Origin: Agaribacterium haliotis | GTDB lineage: Bacteria > Pseudomonadota > Gammaproteobacteria > Pseudomonadales > Cellvibrionaceae | Length of the DNA: 64,000 nucleotides | Direction: 5' to 3' | Assembly (NCBI RefSeq): GCF_002312815.1 | Contig: NZ_NKQJ01000010.1 | Location: 143,363-207,362 of the forward strand | Part shown: piece after piece, positions 9,171-17,834 of the stretch | Layout: each line of letters starts with the position of its first letter | How positions within the stretch are numbered: position 1 is the stretch's first letter | Notes under the pieces: model-generated | The model's database searches: none | Told to the model about the DNA's origin: nothing | What the model saw: the letters and a program-made list of their open reading frames with translations, nothing else | Program-made: the position numbers and the translations under genes

Positions 9171-9192
9171 TAGGGTCTGTTAACACTAATTA
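9171..9192 (+). repeat. Solo tip of the TA-flanked MITE-like element
   Basis: TA followed by GGGTCTGTTAACACTAATTA matches the terminal inverted repeat of the two full elements at 20159 and 37272 with one mismatch (T for C at the fourth base of the tip). The match stops at the point where nnrS coding sequence begins. The last bases of the tip (TTA on this strand) form the nnrS stop codon. No second end is found nearby, so this is a remnant or a one-ended fragment. Confidence 0.75.
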
Positions 9193-10398
9193 GCCCAACT
9201 TACCATCAACGCGCGCACTGGTTAATATCGGCCAATAGCGTATAACAAAGATAACAAACGCTAACACCCAGCAGCCAGCTGCCAACCACAAAGACAGAAC
9301 AAAAAACTGCGGCAACATAGCCAACCAAGCGCGGCTTAGATACGCGAGCAGCATCAGTATAAACGCCAAGCTCATGCCCCAGCCGACCTTGATTTCGCGG
9401 CCCGTATGGCCGAGAGATACACGCGCTATCATCGACAAAATCATAAAGGCCATGCCACCGACGGTAAGGCCGTGCATGGCACTTGAGCGGGTAAACAAAA
9501 TATCAAATTCGCTAAGCCCTAGCCCTAAAAAAGCAAGTGCCATCGCCCAATAACTAAAGTGCAGCGACCAAAGCAGCGGTGTGGCTAGCGTTATCCAGGG
9601 TTTCCAGCGCGATGCGCGCACGCAGTGGGCAATACCAGCCCACATATAGATATACGCCAGCCAGGTAGCGGGCACAGGTAAACCCAGGCTCGCCAATAAA
9701 AGTAAGACCAGCGGCAACAAACTGGCAAACTCAAGCCAGCGCAGCGGCAATACTTTGGCTGTCGCCGTGGCATTTGCCGTAAACATAGGGAACACACGCC
9801 CGCCAATAACACACATTAATAAACTTATCAGCAGCACCATCGTGTTTACACTTTGGTTGAGGTGCTCAAAGCTGTTTAAAGCTGCAGCGCAGTGCATATG
9901 GGCATTGGCCCAGGTCATCAACAATAAAATTGGCACAAACATCAAATTGCGCCACATACGCTTTAAATAAATAAGCCGAGCTAAAGCCAGTGCCGCCAGC
10001 GGTAAAAAACTTAGGTCAACAGCAAGCACTAACCAACCTGGAAGCAGTGAAGGAAACAGCATCAGCACACGTGCCAGCAGCCACAGCATAAAAAGGCCGG
10101 CAAGCATAGGCCCGTTTAAACTGCGCAGGCCTGTCCAGGTTTGCACCGCGGTTAATAAAAACCCAACCACTACCGCAGCGGCAAAACCAAAGAGCATTTC
10201 ATGCTGGTGCCACCAAAGTAAACCGCCGTAAACGTTAAGCTGTACTTTGCCGGTAAAAAGCAGCATCCACAGGGCTATGGCAATTGCGGAAAACGCGGCG
10301 CTGGCCAAAAAAAATGGCCGAAATGCCAGTGCAAACAGTGTCGAAAAGAAACTTGAAGAAGAATACGTATTTGCAGCTAAATCATCCTGACCCGCCAT
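9190..10398 (-). CDS. nnrS: NnrS family membrane protein
   Basis: A 402-residue polytopic protein with about twelve hydrophobic segments. It carries the NnrS hallmarks LFALAFRPFFLASAAFSA near the N-terminus, then GGLLWWHQHEMLFGFAAAVV, GGRVFPMFTANA and HGLTVGGMAFMILSMIARVSLGHTGR. NnrS is a haem/copper membrane protein linked to nitric-oxide stress relief. An FNR-like site 74 bp upstream agrees with control by oxygen or nitrogen oxides. The stop codon lies in the solo element tip, so the native C-terminus may have been altered slightly. No NO-reductase or nitrite-reductase gene adjoins it. Confidence 0.9.
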   Translation of the reverse strand: MAGQDDLAANTYSSSSFFSTLFALAFRPFFLASAAFSAIAIALWMLLFTGKVQLNVYGGLLWWHQHEMLFGFAAAVVVGFLLTAVQTWTGLRSLNGPMLAGLFMLWLLARVLMLFPSLLPGWLVLAVDLSFLPLAALALARLIYLKRMWRNLMFVPILLLMTWANAHMHCAAALNSFEHLNQSVNTMVLLISLLMCVIGGRVFPMFTANATATAKVLPLRWLEFASLLPLVLLLLASLGLPVPATWLAYIYMWAGIAHCVRASRWKPWITLATPLLWSLHFSYWAMALAFLGLGLSEFDILFTRSSAMHGLTVGGMAFMILSMIARVSLGHTGREIKVGWGMSLAFILMLLAYLSRAWLAMLPQFFVLSLWLAAGCWVLAFVIFVIRYWPILTSARVDGKLG

Positions 10399-10471
10399 TA
10401 CAAACTCCGCCTAAAAAAACAAAGAAGATAATCATTCTTAAAAAGTTTCTCAGTATAAGGCAAGTCGAGCT

Positions 10472-10485
10472 TTGATTTATATCAG
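10472..10485 (-). promoter_or_regulatory. FNR/ANR-like site upstream of nnrS
   Basis: TTGAT-TTAT-ATCAG matches the FNR consensus TTGAT-N4-ATCAA at nine of ten defined bases. It is centred about 80 bp before the nnrS start. Dnr/ANR-type regulators would use the same motif. Confidence 0.65.
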
Positions 10486-10602
10486 CCAAGTAAGCGGCAG
10501 ATATAAACAATAAAGCGCGACAAAACTGTCACGCGTTGTTGTTATTTGGCGGGGGTAATTGGTAACGCTCAGAGCATCTCGGTAGCGCCGGGATTTAAGT
10601 AC

Positions 10603-13600
10603 TTATAAGCGAGTGAGCTCAAAGTCGTAAGCTTGAGCATGCTGGGTATTGAAAGTCAGCCGTGTTGCATCGTCGAGTAGGGCCAGCTCAACATCTGTGC
10701 TTGAGTGATCAATTTCCCAGCGCCCATTTAATGTGACACTGACAGGGAAGACCTTACTCGCATCGTAGCTTCGATAATCAATGCCTAAATCTGGATTTGC
10801 AACACTGAGCTTAAGTGTGCCCTGCTCTCTTAACATTAACATAAGTGGTCTACTGAGCTCTTTTATCCAGCCTTGATTAAGCGCGTTTGTTGCATCAAAT
10901 ACCGCATAGGCCCAGGTATCACTCGGCAAATACTGAACAATATGCGCAGCGCTATTTTGCTGCTGTACTTGGTAGGGTTTGGATGCGCTTAAATCTTCCA
11001 ACACGGCTTCATTTGCGCCTGGAACTAAAACATACTCGTAAGAAGCGGACCTTGGTTTTTTACCGTGATTAAATTGAGCGTAGCTAATTTTTCCCTGGCT
11101 TGTTCCGCCTTTGCCATCGGACTTAGGCGATGTGTGGTTCAAGCGCACAAGATCTAGGGTGTCGGAGTCGTAAACTACAAAACCCGTACCGTACTCGTTG
11201 ATAAACCAGGTTGGGCCAGAAAAATCTGTTTTTGTATACGGCAGCGCATCAATGGCCTGCCCTTTTAGGTTGAGCTTTTGCGTGTTGATCGATACTTGGT
11301 GCAAGGTAGTAACGGTATTATTTTGTGCATCGCTGTTTTGTATATCGGAGCCAAGCGCGATAACCATGCCGTCAAACGCAAACGCTGATTTCTTAAACTT
11401 AAAACTGGTATCGTGGCTGGCACTGTTATTGCGCTGCTGAAATTCAAACGCAAACATACCACTTTGACCTTCAATATTTAAAAAGCCATCTTCAACTTTG
11501 TCAAAACGCAAGCTGCCGGCAAAATTGGCGTCGGTGCGCTCATCCTGCCTGTCTTTTAATGCAATTAACTCCTGCCACGGTTTAACAATGGTTGTCGAAC
11601 CCGACGGCCTGTTCCAGTCGTAACCCTGCTCACTAAAACCGCTGTCGTAGGCGCCGGGCTCGTAAATAACATCGAGCGTTCCGTAGCCCTGGTAGCGGCC
11701 ATAGGCGTTGGCCCCTTTATTAAAATAAATTTCCGTACCCCAGAAGCTGCGGTTAAAGCCCTTAAAGCTTACCAGCCAATCGTTTTGTCGGTATGCACCA
11801 AGCGCTGCGTAGTGAAATTGGTAAAAACCTTCGGCGCTATCATAGTTCTGAATATTATCAAAATAAGGTTCGATTTCACGGTTGTAATACGAAGCGGTAT
11901 AGGCGTCGATTTCGCCTATGTAATAAGGCCCCATTTCGGCAATTTTTTTATAGGTACTATCACTGATACGCGAGTCCAAACTCATAGGAAAACGCGTTGC
12001 GGAGCTATTAGAAAACGTTTGATTTTTACAAATCAAGCTCATAGCGTAGGCTGCATCGCGAAGTCGCTCATAGCTTTGTCGCTCCATACGAAACGCCGTA
12101 TCTTTCAGCATATCAAAATAGTCGGTAAGCACATTCCAGGTGTAGATATACTGCGTTGTGTGGGTCCAGTGATGAAAAACCGTGCCGTCGGGTTTTACAA
12201 AATCAAAGGTGCCGGTTGAATACTGCATGGCTCTGTCGTAGCGGCGCTTAAAGGCTTTAACATAAAGCATTTTTTCGATATCGGTGTTGGTGTAGTACAG
12301 CGCCGTGCCCAGGTAGATATGTGAACCTAAATAGGCATAGTCGGTATTGCCAACCTTGAAGAAGTCACCCTCAGTTTTCCAGGTACTGTCGTCAACAAAA
12401 TCAATTTCAAAATGCATGATATGGGCAAGCCCGGCGTATACATCTTTGCGCTGTTGCGCATTTAATTTGTCTGCGGCGATCATAACCGCGCGATAGTATT
12501 CTCTTGTGTTGTACCAAACCGTATCGGTTGTGCCTTGCTTGGCGACATGCCACACCAGATTGACCAACTTCTGCCACGCGTCTTGATTATTGCTATGCAG
12601 CGCGTAGCGAGCAATGGTTAAAGCAAAAGCGTTGGCTTGGTTATCTTTTAAAGCGTCGCCACTAATCGTGCCGCCCTCACGGCGGATATTGTAGCTATTG
12701 TATTTTTCAACAGCGTCGTTGTAGGCCGATTCGCTCGGTTTATTGCCTTTAAGTTCTTTATTAAAAAATCGCTCTTTAATCGCTGCCAAATCGGCCAACT
12801 CCTCGGCCGTCGGTTCATAGGCTGCTATGCCCTGAGGCAGCAGTAAATCACTTGTAATATCAAGCGGTGACTGGGTCGGCGAAGGCTGGGGGCTCGGAGA
12901 TACGGATGGCAAAGGCTCGGGACTCGGGCTTAGCGTTGGCAATGGGCTCGGTACAGCACTTGGTTCTGGGCTGGCAAGCTCATCACAGCGCTGCTCGCCG
13001 CAGTAGCAAACACTGATTTCAGACTTACTGTCGGCACAATCACTGGCTAAATCACCGTAGCTCGCGCGACATTCACTGGTGCTATCACATTGATCGACCG
13101 GCAGTGGCGAGGGGCTTGGAAATAAAGACGGGCTCACTTCGGGTGAAGGGCTTGGGCTTGGGCTTGGGCTTGGGCTTGGGCTTGGGCTTGGGCTGACACT
13201 AGGCTGCGCCGTAGGAGACGGGCTTGGAAGTGGGCTGGGTTGGGCACTGGGTGTAGAGCTAGGCTCGGGACTAGATTCGGGGCTTGGAGCAGTGCTAAAA
13301 ATCGGCCCTGGGCTTATGCCAGGCTGGGGGCTCATTCCAGGCCCTGGGCTCTCTATTGGCTGAGGGCTCTCTATCGGCTGAGGGCTCTCTATCGGCTGAG
13401 GGCTCTTTATGGGCTGAGGGCTCTCTATCGGCTTAGGGCTCTCTATCGGCTGAGGGCTCTTTATGGGCTGAGGGCTCTTCTCCGGAGCTGGGCTAGCCTG
13501 CACGGGCATACTTGCGCCGGGCTCTGAGCTTAGTTGGCCACCCGGCAATGGCGCCGCGCTTTCGCCACCTCCACATGCGGATAAAACAGAAACAAAAATA

Positions 13601-13638
13601 AAACAAAGCGCATAGTTAACTATGTGTTGTCGAGCCAT
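10603..13638 (-). CDS. Family-8 polysaccharide lyase lipoprotein (chondroitinase ABC-like)
   Basis: A 1011-residue lipoprotein. The ATG at 13638 gives a signal peptide with lipobox VLSAC (Cys22); the longer frame from 13692 would bury it. Residues about 50-180 are a Pro/Ser linker with SPQPIE hexapeptides. Residues 183-219 form a six-Cys module. A second linker leads to a PL8 catalytic part from about 265 to the end. Compared from memory with Proteus chondroitinase ABC I, the catalytic residues are all present with matching spacing: His490 and Tyr497 (DGTVFHHWTHTTQY), Arg549 (ATRFPM) and Glu636 (GTEIYF). YGRYQGYGT and GYDWNR also align. Such enzymes cleave chondroitin/dermatan-type glycosaminoglycans by beta-elimination. 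It is likely anchored at the cell surface. The true substrate could be an algal or other uronate polymer. Confidence 0.88.
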   Translation of the reverse strand: MARQHIVNYALCFIFVSVLSACGGGESAAPLPGGQLSSEPGASMPVQASPAPEKSPQPIKSPQPIESPKPIESPQPIKSPQPIESPQPIESPQPIESPGPGMSPQPGISPGPIFSTAPSPESSPEPSSTPSAQPSPLPSPSPTAQPSVSPSPSPSPSPSPSPSPSPEVSPSLFPSPSPLPVDQCDSTSECRASYGDLASDCADSKSEISVCYCGEQRCDELASPEPSAVPSPLPTLSPSPEPLPSVSPSPQPSPTQSPLDITSDLLLPQGIAAYEPTAEELADLAAIKERFFNKELKGNKPSESAYNDAVEKYNSYNIRREGGTISGDALKDNQANAFALTIARYALHSNNQDAWQKLVNLVWHVAKQGTTDTVWYNTREYYRAVMIAADKLNAQQRKDVYAGLAHIMHFEIDFVDDSTWKTEGDFFKVGNTDYAYLGSHIYLGTALYYTNTDIEKMLYVKAFKRRYDRAMQYSTGTFDFVKPDGTVFHHWTHTTQYIYTWNVLTDYFDMLKDTAFRMERQSYERLRDAAYAMSLICKNQTFSNSSATRFPMSLDSRISDSTYKKIAEMGPYYIGEIDAYTASYYNREIEPYFDNIQNYDSAEGFYQFHYAALGAYRQNDWLVSFKGFNRSFWGTEIYFNKGANAYGRYQGYGTLDVIYEPGAYDSGFSEQGYDWNRPSGSTTIVKPWQELIALKDRQDERTDANFAGSLRFDKVEDGFLNIEGQSGMFAFEFQQRNNSASHDTSFKFKKSAFAFDGMVIALGSDIQNSDAQNNTVTTLHQVSINTQKLNLKGQAIDALPYTKTDFSGPTWFINEYGTGFVVYDSDTLDLVRLNHTSPKSDGKGGTSQGKISYAQFNHGKKPRSASYEYVLVPGANEAVLEDLSASKPYQVQQQNSAAHIVQYLPSDTWAYAVFDATNALNQGWIKELSRPLMLMLREQGTLKLSVANPDLGIDYRSYDASKVFPVSVTLNGRWEIDHSSTDVELALLDDATRLTFNTQHAQAYDFELTRL
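13148..13194. repeat. GGGCTT tandem repeat inside the PL8 linker
   Basis: About eight tandem GGGCTT units on the + strand code for a Ser-Pro run on the minus strand. Gain or loss of a unit adds or removes two codons, so the frame is kept. Confidence 0.85.
13346..13471. repeat. 18-bp coding minisatellite, seven units, PL8 linker
   Basis: Seven 18-bp units of the form GGGCTCTCTATCGGCTGA repeat with one to four changes each. On the minus strand each unit encodes the hexapeptide (S)PQPIE/K. The same unit recurs in the neighbouring lipoprotein gene. Confidence 0.9.
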
Positions 13639-13861
13639 CGTGATTATCCCAATCAGAATTCGGTGAATAAGGCGTACCGCTCTGACTGGCACAAACGTGG
13701 CAATCAGAGCTTCGCTAATTAACTGCGCTATTGTCTGTTTGCTTATTCCTTTTCACGACAACACAAAAACAAAAACGTGACACCTGATAACAAATAGATC
13801 ACACAAATAGTCGCAGCGAGACTGGCGACGTTTTCTTAAAGCAGCTTAGGGCGCACTAGAA

Positions 13862-16138
13862 CTAATCCGCCGCCCACGGCGAGTCTTTGCCTGTGCGCAA
13901 ATGGTACTGAGCTTCATACAGAGATTCGGGCTCAACTTTATTTCCGTGGCTGTATTTAAATCCGAGCTCGGCGTCGTTAAAACGCGCCAAGGCGCCGTGC
14001 CAACCAACAATTTTAGGGAACAGGTAACGGCCGTACTTTGAGTCGCCAAAACGCCACCAGTCCCAGTACACATCGTCGCGACTGCCAAGGTCTTCAAAAT
14101 TCCAGAAAATTAAATTTTCCATATGGTTCGGCTGGCTCGATTGCGAACCTCCGGGACCACCATTCGCGGCACTAAAACCGCCGCGTGTTGCATCAAATAA
14201 GGTCGCGTGGGGAAAACTGGCGTGGGCATCAAACGATGTTGCCTGCGGCCATGAACAGCGGTGAAAGACCACACCACCACTTAGCGCGCTGACACCAAAA
14301 CTGTGGAACTGACCTTCACTGCCGATGCTGTGGGAGTCGCTCACCAACACGCCCGAGCTGCTGCTCACATGCAGCGAAGAATGGCCGCGATTGCCCGAAT
14401 CGACATAGCGATCAACCGTAAACGAGTGACTTGCGGCAATGCTGACCGTCGCATTCCAGTCGACAAAGTGCACATCTTTTATCCAAGAGTCGGCATAAAG
14501 CGCTATTTTTAGTGCCGTCCAGCCCGAGTCGTGAATAATATTTTTGTGGTGCTCAAAGTCTTCGTGCCAGTTGCCGTGAAAACGCAAGGACTCAAAGCCC
14601 AAATGATTACCCATGTTTAATTTGCGCAGGCGCCAGCGATATTGCGCATCGATGTCCATATAAAGCGGCGCTTTTAAATACAGGCGATTGCCATCTTTGC
14701 GCTCAATTTGATGCACTTCCTGGGCAAACTCACCCTCTTTGAGTTTGCTCCATTCGGGCTCAAGCTGATAGGGAACCAAAGCTGCACTCGCTGCAGATTC
14801 GTCGTCGATGCGAATTAAAATATTGTCGCCGGCGTTAAGCGATGAGGCATCAAACACATCAATATGCATCTGGCCGATACGTGCACTGGCGCTTATTTCG
14901 GTAACCGGCGAACCCGAAACACTCGAGTTGCTGCCGCGCGCGGAAAACATTTCCGGCGTGGTCCACTTTTTATCGGGCTCAAGGCTATTTAAGTGATAAC
15001 GAAACGCCAGTACTGAACCTTTGTCATCACTGCCTTCGCCGCGAAAGATAATATTTGAACCCGATATTGTCACCAAGCTTTCGGTCACGTCTAATTGTTC
15101 GCTCAAGTTGTAGCGCCCGCGGGGGAAAAATACAATCGCCCCATCGAGCTGTTCGGCATCGGCAACTGCCGCCCGCACCGCTGCGAGATCATCCTTGCCG
15201 TCATCAACCACCGCGCCGTAGTCGAGCACATTTAGCACCGGCCAATCTGGGTTCGGAATGTCGCGCTCGCCGCGCGCGTATCCGGCATACGAAAAGTCCG
15301 GCACCGGTAAACTCTCACCGGCCTCACGCGCGTCAACGTAATCTCGCCATACGGCAACTTCATTACCCGGGCTCACTTCGGGGCTCGGGCTGGCTTCGGG
15401 GCTGGCAGCCGGGCTTGGCAGAGGCAGCGCGTCACAGCGCTGTTCGCCGCACATACACACACTGCTTGCGGCTTTGCTATCGACACAATCGGTGGCGGCG
15501 TCACCGTAGTTCAGGCGGCACTCACTGGTGCTGTTGCACTGGTCTACCGGCAACGGCGAAGGGCTTGGAAATAACGAAGGGCTGGGCTCTGGCAATGGGC
15601 TTGGGCTTGGGCTGGGCACTGGCGAGGGGCTAACTTCAGGGCTGGGTTCAACACTCGGTTCAGGACTCGCTTCAGGGCTGGGGCTGGGCTTACTACTTGG
15701 TGTTGGGCTGGGCTCTGGCGACGGCTGCGGGCTGCTAGCAGGTGAAACCTCTGGGCTCGCCATTGGGCTTGGCGCAGGTGACGGTTTCAAGCTCGGAACA
15801 GGGCTCGGGCGCACACTCGGTTCGGGTAGCGGCGGCAACATGCTTGGGCTTGGCACGGGCTCAGGGCTTTTTATAGGCTGAGGGCTCTCTACTGGCTGAG
15901 GGCTCTCTACCGGCTCAGGGCTCTTTACTGGCTCAGGGCTCTTTACTGGCTCAGGGCTGTTTGTCGGCTCAGGGCTTTCTACTGGCTGAGGGCTCTCTAT
16001 CGGCTGAGGGCTCTGCTCAGGGCCGGAGCCACCCGGTGCAGGCTCAGAGCTAAACTCGGAGCCCGAGCCGCCACACGCACTCAAGCTTAAGATCACTGCA
16101 ATAAATATTAGGTAGTTTTTTAATATAGGCAGGCGCAT
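13862..16138 (-). CDS. Pectate-lyase-superfamily (beta-helix) lipoprotein
   Basis: A 758-residue lipoprotein. The ATG at 16138, preceded by AGGA, gives MRLPILKNYLIFIAVILSLS then an Ala-Cys lipobox (Cys22). A Pro/Ser/Glu linker with PQPVES-type hexapeptides follows, then a six-Cys module like that of the PL8 neighbour (DQCNSTSECRLNYGDAATDC). The catalytic region begins with VLNVLDYGAVVDDGKDDL and GAIVFFPRGRYNLSEQ, the N-terminal signature of pectate-lyase-superfamily right-handed helices. Many G/S/H-rich rungs follow. Genes of this kind often act on uronic-acid polymers; I cannot assign a numbered lyase family. Its match in architecture to the chondroitinase beside it suggests joint degradation of one polymer. 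Confidence 0.75.
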   Translation of the reverse strand: MRLPILKNYLIFIAVILSLSACGGSGSEFSSEPAPGGSGPEQSPQPIESPQPVESPEPTNSPEPVKSPEPVKSPEPVESPQPVESPQPIKSPEPVPSPSMLPPLPEPSVRPSPVPSLKPSPAPSPMASPEVSPASSPQPSPEPSPTPSSKPSPSPEASPEPSVEPSPEVSPSPVPSPSPSPLPEPSPSLFPSPSPLPVDQCNSTSECRLNYGDAATDCVDSKAASSVCMCGEQRCDALPLPSPAASPEASPSPEVSPGNEVAVWRDYVDAREAGESLPVPDFSYAGYARGERDIPNPDWPVLNVLDYGAVVDDGKDDLAAVRAAVADAEQLDGAIVFFPRGRYNLSEQLDVTESLVTISGSNIIFRGEGSDDKGSVLAFRYHLNSLEPDKKWTTPEMFSARGSNSSVSGSPVTEISASARIGQMHIDVFDASSLNAGDNILIRIDDESAASAALVPYQLEPEWSKLKEGEFAQEVHQIERKDGNRLYLKAPLYMDIDAQYRWRLRKLNMGNHLGFESLRFHGNWHEDFEHHKNIIHDSGWTALKIALYADSWIKDVHFVDWNATVSIAASHSFTVDRYVDSGNRGHSSLHVSSSSGVLVSDSHSIGSEGQFHSFGVSALSGGVVFHRCSWPQATSFDAHASFPHATLFDATRGGFSAANGGPGGSQSSQPNHMENLIFWNFEDLGSRDDVYWDWWRFGDSKYGRYLFPKIVGWHGALARFNDAELGFKYSHGNKVEPESLYEAQYHLRTGKDSPWAAD
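15864..16007. repeat. 18-bp coding minisatellite, eight units, beta-helix lipoprotein linker
   Basis: Eight 18-bp units (for example GGGCTCTTTACTGGCTCA) encode PVKSPE/PVESPQ hexapeptides. They are homologous to the array at 13346-13471, which gives the two genes a direct repeat about 2.5 kb apart. Confidence 0.9.
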
Positions 16139-16447
16139 ACAAACATCCTGTCGGGCTTGCTGAGCCTTGCGCAGGCGAAGCTTCAGCAAACGAGTTCACG
16201 TAAGTTGTTCTGCTAGGGCGCAGTTGCCGCTAGAGCACATTTATCTGGGCGCCATTGTTTTTTATTCTGGTTTGCCACTCTAGCTTCGAAGCCGATATTT
16301 GAGACACCCTGCGAACTCGGCGCACTAAGTTGAGATACCGGTCACGGGCTAAGGTTTGAAGCACTTAAGCGAAGCGCGAGCCAGGCCTGGAACAAGACCG
16401 TGCTTGTCGCCACAAACGCAGCGACAGCGGGGCTTGACACAAGCGCA

Positions 16448-16467
16448 AAGGGTAAGCGCTTACCCTT
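16448..16467. promoter_or_regulatory. Perfect 20-bp palindrome, LacI-family operator
   Basis: AAGGGTAAGCGCTTACCCTT is an exact palindrome with the central CG and flanking AAGCGCTT pattern of LacI/GalR-family operators. It lies about 240 bp upstream of galT and about 310 bp upstream of the divergent lipoprotein gene, in a 570-bp interval without a supported gene. No LacI-family gene is in the window. Confidence 0.75.
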
Positions 16468-16537
16468 AGGCTGTGCCTGAGTCTCAGCAAGATGCGCAAG
16501 ACAAAACTTGCGCTTTATCAAAGAAGCCAGACAAGAC

Positions 16538-16555
16538 AAGGTAAACGTTTGCCTT
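16538..16555. promoter_or_regulatory. Second LacI-family operator-like palindrome
   Basis: AAGGTAAACGTTTGCCTT is a palindrome with one mismatch, of the same form as the site at 16448, centred 89 bp further on and about 160 bp before galT. Two sites at this spacing would allow DNA looping; that is an inference. Confidence 0.7.
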
Positions 16556-16708
16556 TTACCGGGCAGAGCCGTAATATCGCAGCTGTTTTTTAAGCTGGGC
16601 CAAGAGCGAATTCAAAGCGCGCAGCCGCCGCTCAACAGTTGTTTTACAGCAACTGCCATTACAGCCTTAAGCAACAACTACAGATATAAATTTACAGAGA
16701 GCTAAGCC

Positions 16709-17755
16709 GTGGAAAATAACAACGAGTTTTCATTTGTCGACCACCCCCACCGTCGCTACAACCCGCTGATTGGTGAGTGGGTATTAGTCAGCCCTCACCG
16801 CGCCAAGCGCCCCTGGCAGGGTCAGAACGAAGCCCCCGATACCAGCGTTCGCCCAAGCTACGATGAAAAGTGTTTCCTCTGCCCTGGCAACAAGCGTATT
16901 ACCGGTGAAGAAAACCCAAAATACGAAGATGTATTTGTCTTCACCAACGATTTCGCCGCACTGCAACCAGATACCCCGGCCTACAGCAGCGATGACCCAC
17001 TGTTTAAGTTTGAAGCCGAGCAAGGCTGCTCACGCGTTATTTGTTTCTCTCCGGATCACAGCAAAACCCTGCCTGAACTCGACGTCAAACAAATCGAAAA
17101 AGTGATCAACTGCTGGCAAGACCAGTGTGAAGACCTGAGCAAGGATTACAACTGGATTCAGGTATTTGAAAACAAAGGCGCGATGATGGGCTGTTCCAAC
17201 CCTCACCCACACGGCCAAATCTGGGCGCAGAACCAACTGCCAACCCTGGTTGATAAAAAAGCCAAGAACCAACTGGCTTATTACAACGAACACAAAAGCA
17301 ACCTGTTGCTCGACTACGTTGAGCGCGAAATAAAAAGCGACGAGCGGATTGTCTACGCCAACGACTACTGGGTTGCCCTGGTTCCATTCTGGGCCGCGTG
17401 GCCATTTGAAACCTTGCTGTTGCCGCGTTTCCCCATCGCCCGCATGACCGAACTCAGCACAGTGGCAAAAGAAGCGCTGGCCGACTGCATGAAAGCACTG
17501 ACCACCCGCTACGACAACCTGTTTGAGTGCTCGTTCCCGTACAGCATGGGCTGGCACGGCGCGCCTTACGATGATCAAGAGCACCCCGAGTGGACCTTGC
17601 ACGCGCACTTCTTCCCGCCGCTATTGCGCTCTGCGACCGTGCGCAAGTTTATGGTTGGTTATGAAATGATGGCCGAAGCCCAGCGCGACTTAACCGCCGA
17701 ACAGGCAGCCGAGCGCCTGCGCAACCTGCCTTTGCAGCACTACCGCGCAAAATAA
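16709..17755 (+). CDS. galT: Galactose-1-phosphate uridylyltransferase
   Basis: A 348-residue GalT with the family's usual length. The active-site [11 protein letters not shown] places the nucleophile at about His168. A CFLCPG pair (Cys55, Cys58) is a likely zinc site. It swaps UMP between UDP-glucose and galactose-1-phosphate in the cytoplasmic Leloir pathway. The start is a GTG (MENNNEF) with a weak AGAGAG upstream; no ATG gives a full-length protein. It heads galT-galK-galE behind two LacI-type operators, so sugar-dependent derepression is likely. Confidence 0.95.
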   Translation: MENNNEFSFVDHPHRRYNPLIGEWVLVSPHRAKRPWQGQNEAPDTSVRPSYDEKCFLCPGNKRITGEENPKYEDVFVFTNDFAALQPDTPAYSSDDPLFKFEAEQGCSRVICFSPDHSKTLPELDVKQIEKVINCWQDQCEDLSKDYNWIQVFENKGAMMGCSNPHPHGQIWAQNQLPTLVDKKAKNQLAYYNEHKSNLLLDYVEREIKSDERIVYANDYWVALVPFWAAWPFETLLLPRFPIARMTELSTVAKEALADCMKALTTRYDNLFECSFPYSMGWHGAPYDDQEHPEWTLHAHFFPPLLRSATVRKFMVGYEMMAEAQRDLTAEQAAERLRNLPLQHYRAK

Positions 17756-17834
17756 AGTACCCGGATACAGAAAATTACGAAAGCTAAGACCTTAGGGCAG
17801 CTAGTTAGCTCAGGTATTAAAAGAGAAAAAAATC

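Noticed and set aside
10425..10440. Fur-like sequence GATAATCATTCTT before nnrS
   Set aside because: Only one half resembles the consensus; an FNR-like site nearby fits nnrS better.
13346..13471. Possible CRISPR-like array
   Set aside because: Units are 18 bp and directly abutting with no spacers, and they lie inside a coding linker.
13240..13527. Open + strand frame rich in Arg/Leu/Trp repeats opposite the PL8 linker
   Set aside because: It is only the complement of the 18-bp coding repeats; no ribosome site, no homology I recognise, and the minus frame is a clear lipoprotein.
15055..15881. Two overlapping + strand frames opposite the beta-helix lipoprotein
   Set aside because: Composition mirrors the Ser/Pro linker of the minus-strand gene (Gly/Leu runs); they are antisense shadows.
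16342..16705. Short frames on both strands between the lyase lipoprotein and galT
   Set aside because: They overlap the LacI-type operators, have no ribosome sites and look like chance frames in a promoter region.
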